64,000 bases of DNA from Micromonospora purpureochromogenes (GCF_900091515.1 NZ_LT607410.1:620001-684000); one strand, 5' to 3'. Shown: positions 19,880 through 29,015, counted from the stretch's first letter. Notes: generated by a model from the letters alone, not told the origin. Program-made: numbers and translations.

Positions 19880-20788
19880 GTGCACGACACCCCTCCCGCA
19901 GTCCCGGATTTCACCCAGTGGCCCTCCTTCCCCTTCGAGGGGGACCTCCGCGTCAAGCACCTCGAGGATCCGGTCCCGGTCGAGCCGCCCCGCAAGGGCG
20001 AAGGGCACCGGGAATGCACGGCCTGCAACGCACCCGACGACGCCTACATCTGGGTCGGCGAGCGATGGCGGGTACGAGCCATGGACCGGCCCACCGGCCT
20101 GCCGATGGTGCTGATCCTGGAGTCCCGCTCCCACCTCGACCTCGGCGACCTGCCCAACCTGCTCGCCGCCGAGCTGGGGGTCATGACGGTACGACTGGAA
20201 CGCGCCATCCGGTCGCTGGACGGAGTCGGCCGCGTCCACGTCAACCGCTGGGGCGACGGGTCGGCGCACCTGCACATGTGGTTCCTGGCCCGCCCGTACG
20301 GGCGGCTCCAGCTTCGGGGCACCTTCCTGTCGCTGTGGGACTCGATCCTGCCGCCCATCTCCGAGTCTCAGTGGCGGGAGAACCTCGCCATGGTGGCCGC
20401 CTGGCTGGCCGAGTTCGGCGGACGCCCACTGGCCGAGCCGCCGCGCATCCAGTGGCAGGCGCCGTCCAGCCTGTCCGCGCAGGCCTCTCGGAAGCAGGAG
20501 GCCGCAGAGCAGCAGGAGGAGCCGGTGTCGGTGATCGAGTCGGACGAGGAGACGCCCGTACCGGCGGACGACCCGGACGACGTTGCCGACGCTGCAGAAG
20601 GTGACATGGGCGACGATGGCACTGCGGGCGACGACGCCGAGGTGACGGCCGACGCGGACGGTGCCGGTGCGGAGGACAGCAACGGCGGCCAGCAGGGCGA
20701 CGCTCCCCAGCACGACGAGGCTAGCGGCGAGGCGACGACCTCCAAAGCAGCGACGACCCCCGGAACAGCGACGACTCCGGGAAGGTGA
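19880..20788 (+). CDS. HIT-like protein with acidic tail, unknown role
   Basis: 302 residues from the GTG at 19880. Two features are seen: an N-terminal globular part with CTACNAPDDAYIWVGERWRV and a histidine-triad-like GDGSAHLHMWFLARPYGRLQ, and a C-terminal tail of about 90 residues that is very rich in Asp, Glu, Ala and Thr. HIT proteins bind nucleotides through H-x-H-x-H motifs; here only H-x-H is clear, so hydrolase activity is uncertain. A -10-like TAGGGT at 19867-19872 would place transcription initiation at or next to the GTG, suggesting a leaderless message. The frame continues 42 codons upstream through origin-like DNA, which I exclude. Confidence 0.75.
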   Translation: MHDTPPAVPDFTQWPSFPFEGDLRVKHLEDPVPVEPPRKGEGHRECTACNAPDDAYIWVGERWRVRAMDRPTGLPMVLILESRSHLDLGDLPNLLAAELGVMTVRLERAIRSLDGVGRVHVNRWGDGSAHLHMWFLARPYGRLQLRGTFLSLWDSILPPISESQWRENLAMVAAWLAEFGGRPLAEPPRIQWQAPSSLSAQASRKQEAAEQQEEPVSVIESDEETPVPADDPDDVADAAEGDMGDDGTAGDDAEVTADADGAGAEDSNGGQQGDAPQHDEASGEATTSKAATTPGTATTPGR

Positions 20789-20985
20789 TGGACCCGCGAC
20801 GCTGACCGCTCCGCTGCCGCCGACGGCCAACGCGACTGGAACAGCGTCGACGGCCAGCCCGTTGCGCGGCCTCACCGAGGCGGCCGAGCCCCGTGAGGTG
20901 AGGCCGCCGCAGGAGTGCCGGCAAGAGCGAGCGCACCCGCTGCCCGGCCCGACCCGATGGTCGTTCATCGACGCGCTGGTCTACC

Positions 20986-21017
20986 GCAGCGGCCGGGTAG
21001 TTCCAACCGGCCGCTGC
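20986..21017. terminator. Bidirectional hairpin terminator
   Basis: GCAGCGGCCGG (20986-20996) pairs perfectly with CCGGCCGCTGC (21007-21017). It lies between convergent genes. Confidence 0.65.
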
Positions 21018-21046
21018 ACCGGCAGCGAAGGATGCGCGGGAGGCGG

Positions 21047-22045
21047 TCAGCCGCGCCGGGCGGCGGCGCGACTGACCAGCGACCCCAGCACCCGCCCGAA
21101 GTCCAGCCCGGCCGCCTGGATCGCCAGCGGCAGCAGCGACGTCTCGGTCATGCCCGGCGAGACGTTCACCTCCAGCACGTGCGGTCGGCCGTCGGCGTCG
21201 ACGATCAGGTCGACCCGGGACAGGTCGCGCAGGCCCAGGGCGGTGTGCGCGGCCAGCGCCACCTCGGTGACCGTGTCGGCGACGGCGCTGTCCAACCGGG
21301 CCGGAGCGTGCCAGGTGGTCCGGCCGGCGGTGTAGCGAGCCGCGTAGTCGTACACGCCGTTGCGCGGCACGATCTCCACCGGCGGCAGGGCGCGCGGGCC
21401 GTCACCGAGGTCCACCACGGAGACGGCCACGTCCATGCCGGGCACGTACCGCTCGACCAGCGCCGTCGAGTCGTACGCGAAACAACCCACCATCGCGGCG
21501 GGCAGCGCCGCGGCGTCCCGGACCACGGCGGCGCCCAGGCCGGAACCGCCCTGGGTCGGCTTCACCATCAGCGGCAGTCCCAACCGGTCCACGATCCGGT
21601 CGAGCACCGCCACCGCGCCCAGCTCGGAGAAGCGGTCGTGCGGCAGCGCCACCCAGTCGGGGGTGGGGATGCCGTTCTCCCGCAGCACGGCCTTCGCCGA
21701 CGGCTTGTCCCAGGCGAGCCGAGAGGCGCGGGCGTCGCAGCCCACGTACGGCACGCCGCAGAGGTCGAGCACGCCGCGCAGCGAACCGTCCTCGCCGGTG
21801 GCGCCGTGCAGCGCGATCACCACCGCGTCCGGCGGGTCGGCGGCCAGGGCGGGCAGCAGCGCCACGTCGGCGTCCCGCAGTTCCGCCTCCACGCCGACGG
21901 CGCGCAGCGCGTCGAGCACCCGGCGGCCGGAACGCAGCGAGACGTCCCGCTCGTAGGAGAGGCCACCGGCGAGCACCAGCACGTGCAGGTCGGCGGTGAC
22001 GGCGGGATCGGTCACGGGGGTTGCCCCGGCAGAGGTCACGGCCAT
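21047..22045 (-). CDS. D-alanine-D-alanine ligase family protein
   Basis: An ATP-grasp ligase of the Ddl family. 332 residues from the ATG at 22045: N-terminal LVLAGGLSYERDVSLRSGRR, HGATGEDGSLRGVLDLCGVP, the ATP-binding LPLMVKPTQGGSGLGAAVV, the omega-loop NGVYDYAARYTAGR, and the C-terminal VLEVNVSPGMTETSLLPLAI. The tyrosine of the omega-loop matches D-Ala-D-Ala enzymes rather than VanA-type ligases. The C-terminal NVSPGMTETS departs from the common NTLPGFT. It follows the aminotransferase by 7 bp. An ATG at 22078 overlapping that gene is an alternative start, and no clear ribosome site is seen at either. The substrate may be D-Ala-D-Ala or another dipeptide. Confidence 0.88.
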   Translation of the reverse strand: MAVTSAGATPVTDPAVTADLHVLVLAGGLSYERDVSLRSGRRVLDALRAVGVEAELRDADVALLPALAADPPDAVVIALHGATGEDGSLRGVLDLCGVPYVGCDARASRLAWDKPSAKAVLRENGIPTPDWVALPHDRFSELGAVAVLDRIVDRLGLPLMVKPTQGGSGLGAAVVRDAAALPAAMVGCFAYDSTALVERYVPGMDVAVSVVDLGDGPRALPPVEIVPRNGVYDYAARYTAGRTTWHAPARLDSAVADTVTEVALAAHTALGLRDLSRVDLIVDADGRPHVLEVNVSPGMTETSLLPLAIQAAGLDFGRVLGSLVSRAAARRG

Positions 22046-22052
22046 GCCGGAA

Positions 22053-23363
22053 TCATGCCAAGTCGGGTCCCGGCGCATCCGCGCCGCCCTGCCGCCGGCG
22101 CCCGGCCGGGGTCACCGTGCCGAAGACCCGACGCATGGCGATGTCCTGCTCCATCACGCCGGCCAGCCGGCGGACGCCCTCGCGGATCCGCTCGGGCGAC
22201 GGGAAGGAGAAGTTGAGCCGCATGTTGCCGGTGCCGGAGCCGTCCGCGTAGAAGCCGGTGCCCGGCACGTAGGCGACCCGGGCGGCGATGGCGCGGGGCA
22301 TCATCGCCTTGGCGTCCAGCCCGTCCGGCAGGGTCGTCCAGACGAAGAGGCCACCGGCCGGGGTGGTCCAGGTGGTGCCCGCCGGCATCAGGTCCTCCAG
22401 CGCGGTGAGCATCGCGTCCCGCCGCTCCCGGTAGACCTCCCGGTAGACCTTCAGCTGCTGCCGCCACGGCATCGTCGACAGGTACGTCGCCACGGCCGCC
22501 TGGGCGTAGCCGCTGGGGCAGAGGATCTGCGCCTCGCTGGCGATCACCAGCTTGTCGCGGACCGCGTGCGGGGCGAGGATCCAGCCGACCCGCAGGCCCG
22601 GGGCGAAGGTCTTGGAGAAGGTGCTCAGGTAGAACACCCCGTCGCGGCGGCGGGCCCGCAGCGGCAGGGGCGCCTCGCCCTCGAAACCGAGCTGACCGTA
22701 CGGGTCGTCCTCCACCACGAGCAGGCCGGCGCGCTCGCAGATGTCCAGCACCCGCTCGCGGCGCTCCTCGCTCAGCGTCACGCCGGTGGGGTTCTGGTAG
22801 GTGGGGATGGTGTAGAGGAACTTGACCCGGCGCCCGGCGCGGGCCAGGTCGGCGATGGCCACCTCCAGCGCCTCGGGGATCAGCCCCTCGTCGTCCATCG
22901 GCACGTGCGCCACCTGGGCCTGGGCGGCCTGGAACACCCCGAGCGCGCCGACGTACGTCGGGCCCTCGGCGAGCACCACGTCCCCCGGGTCGAGGAAGAG
23001 CCGGGCCACCAGGTCGAGGGCCTGCTGGCCGCCGACGGTCACCACCACGTCCTCCGGGGAGGCGCCGCAGGACGCGTCGATGCCGGAGAGGGCCATCACC
23101 TCGCAGATCCGCTCGCGCAGCTCCAGGGTGCCCTGGCCGATGCCGTACTGAAGGGTCGTCACCCCGTGCTCGGAGCCGAGCCTGCCCAGCATCTCGCCGA
23201 CCGCGTCGAGCGGCAGCGCGGCGATGTAGGGTGCCCCACCGGCGAGCGAGACGACCTCCGGACGGCTGGCCACCGCGAAGAGCGCCCGGATCTCCGAGGC
23301 GGTCATCCCGCGGACGCGCCGGGCGTACCGGTCGGTGTAGTCGTCGAGCGTCGTGCCGGTCAT
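22053..23363 (-). CDS. PLP-dependent aminotransferase, class I/II (2-aminoadipate type)
   Basis: A fold-type I aminotransferase of 436 residues. The family blocks are VVSLAGGAPYIAALPLDAVG, TLQYGIGQGTLELRERICEV, VVVTVGGQQALDLVARLFLD, YTIPTYQNPTGVTLSEERRE, the pyridoxal-phosphate lysine in STFSKTFAPGLRVGWILAPH, and the C-terminal arginine region TGNMRLNFSFPSPERI. This pattern matches LysN / MocR-type catalytic domains but there is no GntR domain, so it is an enzyme and not a regulator. It is transcribed with the Ddl-like gene 7 bp downstream, suggesting that the two act on one amino acid or dipeptide pathway. The substrate is unknown. Confidence 0.9.
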   Translation of the reverse strand: MTGTTLDDYTDRYARRVRGMTASEIRALFAVASRPEVVSLAGGAPYIAALPLDAVGEMLGRLGSEHGVTTLQYGIGQGTLELRERICEVMALSGIDASCGASPEDVVVTVGGQQALDLVARLFLDPGDVVLAEGPTYVGALGVFQAAQAQVAHVPMDDEGLIPEALEVAIADLARAGRRVKFLYTIPTYQNPTGVTLSEERRERVLDICERAGLLVVEDDPYGQLGFEGEAPLPLRARRRDGVFYLSTFSKTFAPGLRVGWILAPHAVRDKLVIASEAQILCPSGYAQAAVATYLSTMPWRQQLKVYREVYRERRDAMLTALEDLMPAGTTWTTPAGGLFVWTTLPDGLDAKAMMPRAIAARVAYVPGTGFYADGSGTGNMRLNFSFPSPERIREGVRRLAGVMEQDIAMRRVFGTVTPAGRRRQGGADAPGPDLA

Positions 23364-23658
23364 GACATCACCTCGATCGGGTGTCGGTCGGGCTCCCGCC
23401 CCGTGTGGTACCCGCGGAACCGGCGACCATGGCGGCGCGGGACGCCGGTTGGTCGATCCTAGTCCGCGGCCGCCACCCCGGAACCCCTGACGTGGGCTGC
23501 GTCCACATCCCGGACCGCCGTCCCCGGCTCGGGTGGCCGTTCGCGCGTCTCCTCCCGTACGGTCGGCTGGCGGCGTACGATCGCTCGTCGGGGGGCAGGA
23601 AGGCGGCGGCGTCGTTCCGCGCTGGTTTCACCTCCGAGCCTATTGTGGGGATGCGCCA

Positions 23659-24324
23659 ATGTCGCGACGTCTGGTCAGTCTGACCCTCGACACCCTGGAA
23701 GACCTGCCCCGCCCGTGCCGGCAGTGCGTCTACTGGGAGCTCGACCCGGTCTCCGCCGACCGGGCCTGCGCCGCCGGTGACCCCGGCCTGGAGAAGGAGG
23801 CCTGGGTCTCCCAGATCCTGCTGGAGTGGGGCTCCTGCGGCAAGCTGGCCTACGTCGACGGCATGCCCGCCGGGTTCGTCATGTACGCCCCGCCCGCCTA
23901 CGTCCCCCGGTCGATGGCCTTTCCCACCTCGCCGGTCTCGGCCGACGCGGCGCTGCTGATGACCGCCAACGTGGTGCCCTCCTTCGCCGGTGGCGGGCTG
24001 GGCCGGATGCTCGTCCAGGGCGTCGCGCGGGACCTCACCAAGCGCGGCATCAAGGCGATCGAGGCGTTCGGCGACGCCAAGTTCGGCGACGGCGACGACG
24101 CGACCCGGGCCTGCGTCGCCCCGGCGGACTTCTTCCTCTCGGTGGGCTTCAAGACCGTCCGGCCGCACCCGCGCTACCCCCGGCTGCGCCTGGAACTGCG
24201 CACCGCGCTGAGCTGGAAGTCCGACGTCGAGTACGCGCTGGAGAAGCTGCTCGGCTCGATGAGCCCGGAGACCCTGCTCCGCCCGGTACGCCCCGCCCCG
24301 GCCACCCGCGCCACCACCGGCTGA
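23659..24324 (+). CDS. GNAT-family acetyltransferase-like protein
   Basis: 221 residues from the ATG at 23659. The GNAT fold is suggested by GKLAYVDGMPAGFVMYAPPA, the acetyl-CoA-binding VVPSFAGGGLGRMLVQGVAR, and VAPADFFLSVGFKTVRPHPR. The N-terminus has a CxxC (LPRPCRQCVYWEL), which is unusual for the fold and could bind metal. The open frame starts further upstream at 23533 but that part lies in the promoter region. It is divergent from the aminotransferase gene and convergent with the CwlM-like gene. The substrate is unknown. Confidence 0.82.
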   Translation: MSRRLVSLTLDTLEDLPRPCRQCVYWELDPVSADRACAAGDPGLEKEAWVSQILLEWGSCGKLAYVDGMPAGFVMYAPPAYVPRSMAFPTSPVSADAALLMTANVVPSFAGGGLGRMLVQGVARDLTKRGIKAIEAFGDAKFGDGDDATRACVAPADFFLSVGFKTVRPHPRYPRLRLELRTALSWKSDVEYALEKLLGSMSPETLLRPVRPAPATRATTG

Positions 24325-24333
24325 CGCTCGAGG

Positions 24334-24368
24334 GCCCGCCGGAAGGGGAACGCCCCTGCGCCGGCGGC
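24334..24368. terminator. Hairpin terminator between convergent genes
   Basis: GCCCGCCGG (24334-24342) pairs with most of CCGGCGGC (24361-24368), with an inner AGGGG/CCCCT stem. It abuts the stop codon of the minus-strand gene. Confidence 0.5.
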
Positions 24369-25526
24369 TCAGTCCATCCCCGCGCCGGCGGCCACCACCT
24401 TGCGCAGCTCGCTGACGTCGATCGAGCCCGTCGGTACGTCCCGCTCGATCGGGAAGAACATCCGCTGCACGGCCGCCACGATCGCCTCGACCACCTTGTC
24501 CCGGAACCGGGGGTCCACCAGCCGGTTCCGGTCCCGCGGCGAGGTGAGGTAGCCGATCTCGACGCGTACCGCCGGCATCCGGGTCAGCCGCAGCAGGTCC
24601 CAGGCCTTGGCGTGGGTACGGCAGTCCCGCAGCCCGGTACGCGCCACGATCTCCCGCTGCACCAGCCCGGCCAGCCGCTCCCCGGTCGCCGAGGTGACGC
24701 CGTTGTCGGTGCCGTAGTGGTAGGTGGCCACCCCGTCGGCCTCGGGGTTGGCGTGCCCGTCGGTGTGCAGCGAGATGAACACGTCCGCGCCGAGCGCGTT
24801 GGCCAGCTGCGCCCGGTCGGTGTCCGGCAGGCACGTCGCCGGCGTCGGGCCACGGGTCAGCTGCACCCGTACGCCCGCGGCGGCCAGCCGCCCCTCCAGC
24901 CGGCTGGCCAGGTCGTACACCAGATCGGCCTCGCACCAGCGCAGCGGGCCGTCCGGGACCACCACACCCGGGTCGGTGCCGCCGTGGCCCGGGTCGATCA
25001 CCACCGTCCGTCCCACCAGGGTCGGCCCGGACTGCCGGATCGCGTCGGACTCGCGCAGCCACTGCGGCCGGCCGCCGACCACCTTGCGACCGAGGCGGCG
25101 CAGCGCACCCATCGTGTGCGGGCCGCAGGAGCCGTCCGGTTTCAGGCCCACCTCGCGTTGGAACTGGGCCACCGCGCGGGCGGTGCGGACGCCGTAGACG
25201 GCGTCGGCGTGGCCCACGTCGTACCCCATCTCCAGCAGCCGCTCCTGCAGCGACCGGACGTCCTCGCCGGTGAGGGGTTCGGGCACCGCGTGGTAGAGGG
25301 TCCGGGCGCCGAGCCGCCAGCGGGCGGCGTCCAGGGCGCGCCAGGTCTCGGCACCCACCCGACCGTCGACGCTGAGCCCGCGGGACTGCTGGAAGGCGCG
25401 GACCGCGCGTTCCGTGGCGACGTCGAACTCGTCGCCGATGGCGGGCGGAAGCAGTTCGAGGCCGGTCAGGACCGTGCGGATCTCCGTCACCGCGGGCCCA
25501 CGGTCACCGGGTCGGATCGGACGCAC
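24369..25526 (-). CDS. cwlM: CwlM-like N-acetylmuramoyl-L-alanine amidase
   Basis: 385 residues with two peptidoglycan-binding domains (about residues 3-70 with DVATERAVRAFQQSRGL, and 80-150 with GVRTARAVAQFQREVGLKPD), then an amidase-3 domain. The zinc and catalytic positions look intact: VIDPGHGGTDPG, RWCEADLVYDL, FISLHTDGHANPEADG and VRVEIGYLTSP. No signal peptide is present, as in mycobacterial CwlM, which is a cytoplasmic activator of MurA rather than a secreted hydrolase. The GTG at 25526 follows AGAGGGGG; the longer frame from 25568 is less likely. It lies downstream of trxB-trxA beyond a hairpin, the same order as in Mycobacterium. Confidence 0.88.
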   Translation of the reverse strand: MRPIRPGDRGPAVTEIRTVLTGLELLPPAIGDEFDVATERAVRAFQQSRGLSVDGRVGAETWRALDAARWRLGARTLYHAVPEPLTGEDVRSLQERLLEMGYDVGHADAVYGVRTARAVAQFQREVGLKPDGSCGPHTMGALRRLGRKVVGGRPQWLRESDAIRQSGPTLVGRTVVIDPGHGGTDPGVVVPDGPLRWCEADLVYDLASRLEGRLAAAGVRVQLTRGPTPATCLPDTDRAQLANALGADVFISLHTDGHANPEADGVATYHYGTDNGVTSATGERLAGLVQREIVARTGLRDCRTHAKAWDLLRLTRMPAVRVEIGYLTSPRDRNRLVDPRFRDKVVEAIVAAVQRMFFPIERDVPTGSIDVSELRKVVAAGAGMD

Positions 25527-25672
25527 GCACGACCCCCTCTGCACGGATGCTGGCTGGGCGGGCGCCACGGTCGCGGGACCGGAGTGCTCTGGCGCGTAGC
25601 GGATGCCTACGGAGCGTACCGTGCCCGGTGGATGGCCACCCGGCGTTCGCCCAGCTCAGGGCCGGGAACGAC

Positions 25673-25707
25673 GGAACCCCCGCACCCGGGGAGGGTACGG
25701 GGGTTCC
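25673..25707. terminator. Hairpin terminator after trxA
   Basis: GGAACCCCCGCACCC (25673-25687) pairs with GGGTACGGGGGTTCC (25693-25707), with one mismatch. It follows the trxA stop and separates trxBA from the CwlM-like gene. Confidence 0.65.
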
Positions 25708-25720
25708 GGTGCTGCGAACG

Positions 25721-26044
25721 TCAGAGCGCCGACTCGATCAGCCGGACCAGTTCGCCCTTGGGCTTGGCGCCGGCGATCGACTGCACCGGCTCGCCGTTCT
25801 TGAAGATGGTGAGGGTCGGTACGGACATCACCCGGTAGGCGCGGGCGGTCTCCGGGTTCTCGTCGATGTTGAGCTTGACGATGGTGACCTGGTCGCCCAT
25901 CTCGCCCGCGATCTCCTCCAGCAGCGGGGAGACCTTGCGGCACGGCCCGCACCACTCGGCCCAGAAGTCCACCAGTACCGGCTTGTCGGACTTCAGCACG
26001 TCAGTGGCGAAGTTCGCGTCGGTGACGACCTTTGTTGCTCCCAC
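25721..26044 (-). CDS. trxA: Thioredoxin
   Basis: 107-residue thioredoxin, a cytoplasmic dithiol reductant. The active site WCGPC lies in VLVDFWAEWCGPCRKVSPLL, followed by VTIVKLNIDENPETARAYRV and the cis-proline region VMSVPTLTIFKNGEPV. Length and start are typical. It follows trxB by 36 bp on the same strand and receives electrons from its product. Confidence 0.97.
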   Translation of the reverse strand: MGATKVVTDANFATDVLKSDKPVLVDFWAEWCGPCRKVSPLLEEIAGEMGDQVTIVKLNIDENPETARAYRVMSVPTLTIFKNGEPVQSIAGAKPKGELVRLIESAL

Positions 26045-26080
26045 TATGACCCTCCTCCGGGACTTTCGTTGTTCGGTTGT

Positions 26081-27034
26081 TCAGCCACTGATCGTGGCGA
26101 TGAAGCGCTCGGCGTCGAGGGCGGCGGCGCAGCCCGTGCCGGCCGCCGTGATGGCCTGCCGGTAGGTGTGGTCGACCACGTCGCCGGCGGCGAAGACACC
26201 CGGCACGCTGGTCCGGGTGCTCGGCGCCTGCACCTTCACGTACCCCTCGTCGTCCAGCTCCAGCTGCCCCCGGAAGAGCTCGCTGCGCGGGTCGTGGCCG
26301 ATCGCCACGAACACGCCGGTCACGTCGAGCACCTTGGTGTCGCCGGTGTGCACGTTGCGGACCCGTACGCCGCTGACCTTGCCGTCCTCGCCGAGGATCT
26401 CCTCGGCCGTGCTGTTCCACTCGACCTTGATCTTGTCGTTGCCGAGGGCGCGGTCGGCCATGATCTTGCTGGCGCGGAACGAGTCGCGCCGGTGGATGAT
26501 GGTGACCGAGTCGGCGAACCGGGTGAGGAAGCTCGCCTCCTCCATCGCGGAGTCGCCACCGCCGACGACGACGATGTGCTGGCCGCGGAAGAAGAAGCCG
26601 TCACAGGTGGCGCAGGACGACACGCCGTGGCCCAGGTACTCCTGCTCGCCCGGTACGCCCAGCGGACGCCAGGCCGAACCGGTGGAGAGGATGACGGCCC
26701 TGGCCCGGTAGGTGGTCTCGCCGACCCACACGGTGCTGACCGCGTCCGACCCGATCATGCCGGTGTCCTGCAGCTCGACCCGGGTGACGTCGTCGGTGAG
26801 GAACTCCGCGCCGAACCGCTCGGCCTGCTTGCGCATGTTGTCCATCAGCTCGGGGCCGAGGATGCCGTCGGCGAAGCCGGGGAAGTTCTCCACCTCGGTG
26901 GTCGTCATCAGCGCGCCGCCGGACTGCACACCCTCGATGACGAGCGGCTTGAGGTTGGCGCGCGCGGCGTAGACCGCCGCCGTGTAACCGGCCGGCCCGG
27001 AGCCGATGATGATCAGGTTGCGGACCTCGTCCAC
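26081..27034 (-). CDS. trxB: Thioredoxin reductase
   Basis: A 317-residue NADPH-dependent flavoprotein that reduces thioredoxin. FAD-binding motif [20 protein letters not shown] at the N-terminus, NADPH-binding [19 protein letters not shown] in the middle, redox-active CATC in [15 protein letters not shown], and the C-terminal FAD contact [20 protein letters not shown]. It is encoded directly upstream of trxA. The next gene upstream is the SigM anti-sigma gene after 193 bp; the SigM regulon of other actinomycetes often includes trx genes. Confidence 0.97.
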   Translation of the reverse strand: MDEVRNLIIIGSGPAGYTAAVYAARANLKPLVIEGVQSGGALMTTTEVENFPGFADGILGPELMDNMRKQAERFGAEFLTDDVTRVELQDTGMIGSDAVSTVWVGETTYRARAVILSTGSAWRPLGVPGEQEYLGHGVSSCATCDGFFFRGQHIVVVGGGDSAMEEASFLTRFADSVTIIHRRDSFRASKIMADRALGNDKIKVEWNSTAEEILGEDGKVSGVRVRNVHTGDTKVLDVTGVFVAIGHDPRSELFRGQLELDDEGYVKVQAPSTRTSVPGVFAAGDVVDHTYRQAITAAGTGCAAALDAERFIATISG

Positions 27035-27227
27035 TGCCGTCTCCCGATGTGTGTGTTCGGCATCCGCCCCCGGCTGACCTACCGCCGGGACGACGCCGAT
27101 CCGAGTGCCGACGGCTCAGCGACGCCGGCGGCTGACTTGCAGAACGTCATCGTACGAACCGGGGATTCCCGAACCGGTCATCCGGTGGGTCACGTCACGC
27201 GGCGACGGATGGCCGGCGACCGTGACC

Positions 27228-28199
27228 TCACCCTACCCGCGCCCGGTAGCGGGTGTCCGCGCCGGATCCCGGCACGCCACATTCCGCGCCGCTCGCCCAG
27301 GCCCAGCGCTCTCCCGAAGGATCGGCGAACCGGAGGACGAGCGCCGCTTCCCCCTGGAAGCTGGCGTAGTCGAGCAGTTCCACGGTGATCGCCCCGCGTC
27401 CGTGCTCGGCGGCGATCTCGGTGAGACAGCCGTCCAGCGCGTCCGGAGCGGCGAGCCGGAGGAGCCGGCCGGGGGACGATAGCCGGTCCGCCTCGGCGGC
27501 CTTCTCGGTCGACCCGCCCGGAGCCAGCCCAGGGCCGTCGGTGGCCACCCGGGGCAGCACGGTCGGGGCCGCGCCACCGGCCAGGGTCTGCGGCGTCCAA
27601 TCGGTGCCGCTGGTCTGCGGTGCGCCGACGACCCGGAAGGGCGCCGTCGCCGAGGCGGCGTCGCCCCCGGCGACCGTCGAGTCGGCCGTGCCGCCGCCCC
27701 CCGAGGTGTCGAGCAGGTGGTCGACGCCGAGCCCGACGGCCGCGAGCGAGGCCGCGGCCAGCGCGAGCGGGGCGGCGAGCCGCGTCCAGCGCCGGCGCCG
27801 ACGGCCCGGCCCGGTCGCCTCGTCCCGGCCGGCCCCGGCGGTACGCCCCGGACCCCGCGCGGACTGCGCCGGCACCGGCCGCTCGCCGGCCGGCGTCACG
27901 GCATCCACCGGGGTGGTGAGCGCCGGTGCGTCGGCCGGGGCGGGCCCGGCGCCGGCCAGCGCGGCGGTGAGTCGTTCGGTGACCGCGAGCGGCATCTGCG
28001 GGGCCGGTTCGGCCCAGCCGGCAAGGTCGGCGCGGACCTGGGCGACGGCCGGCGCCAGCGCCGCGTACGCCTCGGCCCAGGCCGGGTCCTGCTCGACCAG
28101 CCGCGCGACGGACGCCTCCTCCGGGGTGCCGTCCAGCGCCCCGCCGAGGTAGTCGGCGAGCAGGTCGTGGTCGACCCCGCTGAACTCCCCGGTCGTCAC
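27228..28199 (-). CDS. Putative SigM anti-sigma factor (membrane protein)
   Basis: 323 residues. The N-terminus (DHDLLADYLGGALDGTPEEA) is short and acidic like anti-sigma domains; one membrane segment is near residue 150 (LAAPLALAAASLAAVGLGV) after a basic stop (GRRRRRWTRL), and the C-terminal part is extracellular with two cysteines. No zinc-binding HxxxCxxC motif is present. Its GTG overlaps the sigma factor stop by 4 bp, so it is translationally coupled and a cognate anti-sigma role is inferred. This matches the sigM-rsmA arrangement of mycobacteria. Confidence 0.75.
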   Translation of the reverse strand: MTTGEFSGVDHDLLADYLGGALDGTPEEASVARLVEQDPAWAEAYAALAPAVAQVRADLAGWAEPAPQMPLAVTERLTAALAGAGPAPADAPALTTPVDAVTPAGERPVPAQSARGPGRTAGAGRDEATGPGRRRRRWTRLAAPLALAAASLAAVGLGVDHLLDTSGGGGTADSTVAGGDAASATAPFRVVGAPQTSGTDWTPQTLAGGAAPTVLPRVATDGPGLAPGGSTEKAAEADRLSSPGRLLRLAAPDALDGCLTEIAAEHGRGAITVELLDYASFQGEAALVLRFADPSGERWAWASGAECGVPGSGADTRYRARVG

Positions 28200-28978
28200 G
28201 CGTCCTCCTGGTTGGGGTCCCGTCGGGAGTGCCCCGACCCCGATCGGACGCCCTCCGCGGCCCGGGGGTTCCCGAGGGTGACGCCGGGCACGCTCCGGCC
28301 AGCGACCGGGACGGTGTCCGGCCTGGCGTCGTCGGAGCCGGTCCGCAGGTGGCCGAGCTGGACGGCCAGCCGGGCGCGACCGCGGGCGCATCGGCTCTTC
28401 ACCGTCCCCTCGGCGACGCCGAGGATCCGGGCCACCTCGGCGACCGGGTAGCCCTGCACGTCGACCAGCACGAGGGCGGTCCGCTGCTCGACCGGCAGGG
28501 TGGCCAGGGCCTGCCGGACGACCAGTGCGGTGTCGTGGTCCGCGGCCGGGGCGGCCGGCTCGACGCCGCCGGAGCCGCCCTCGTCGACCCGGGTGCCGTC
28601 GGGCAGCGGGACGGTCGGGTGCGCCTGGCGGCGGCGGATCCGGTCCAGGCAGGCGTTCACCACGATCCGGTGCAGCCAGGTGGTGACGGCCGAGTCGCCC
28701 CGGAACCGGGCGGCGCCCCGGTGGGCGGAGAGCAGCGCGTCCTGGAGGGCGTCGGCGGCCTCCTCGCGGTCGCCGAGCGTCCGCAGGGCCACCGCCCAGA
28801 GGCGGTCGCGGTGCCGGTGGAACAGCTCGGTGAACGCGTCTCGGTCACCGGCCACGTGGGCGCGGAGCAGTTCGATGTCGCTCGCCTCGGCGGGCGGGAC
28901 CGCGCGCGGCGGCACGACCGGCACCGCCTCGCCGGTCGCCGGATCGGGCGTACGCCCGCCGCGACCGGCCATCACCAC
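28196..28978 (-). CDS. sigM: ECF RNA polymerase sigma factor SigM
   Basis: 260-residue extracytoplasmic-function sigma factor. Region 2 begins LLRAHVAGDRDAFTELFHRH with the -10-binding DREEAADALQDALLSAHRGA and TWLHRIVVNACLDRIRRRQA; region 4 is LATLPVEQRTALVLVDVQGY then VAEVARILGVAEGTVKSRCA. A C-terminal tail of about 45 residues is beyond the usual size. It is followed by a 4-bp-overlapping anti-sigma gene and then trxB-trxA, and preceded by the MviN-type pseudokinase, so the name follows mycobacterial synteny. Confidence 0.88.
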   Translation of the reverse strand: MVMAGRGGRTPDPATGEAVPVVPPRAVPPAEASDIELLRAHVAGDRDAFTELFHRHRDRLWAVALRTLGDREEAADALQDALLSAHRGAARFRGDSAVTTWLHRIVVNACLDRIRRRQAHPTVPLPDGTRVDEGGSGGVEPAAPAADHDTALVVRQALATLPVEQRTALVLVDVQGYPVAEVARILGVAEGTVKSRCARGRARLAVQLGHLRTGSDDARPDTVPVAGRSVPGVTLGNPRAAEGVRSGSGHSRRDPNQEDA

Positions 28979-29015
28979 GTCCGTCGGATGCGGTGCCGGG
29001 CGCGCGGCGGGCGGC

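Noticed and set aside
22046..22078. Upstream ATG for the Ddl-like gene
   Set aside because: It would overlap the aminotransferase stop and adds residues not like the family N-terminus. Kept only as an alternative start.
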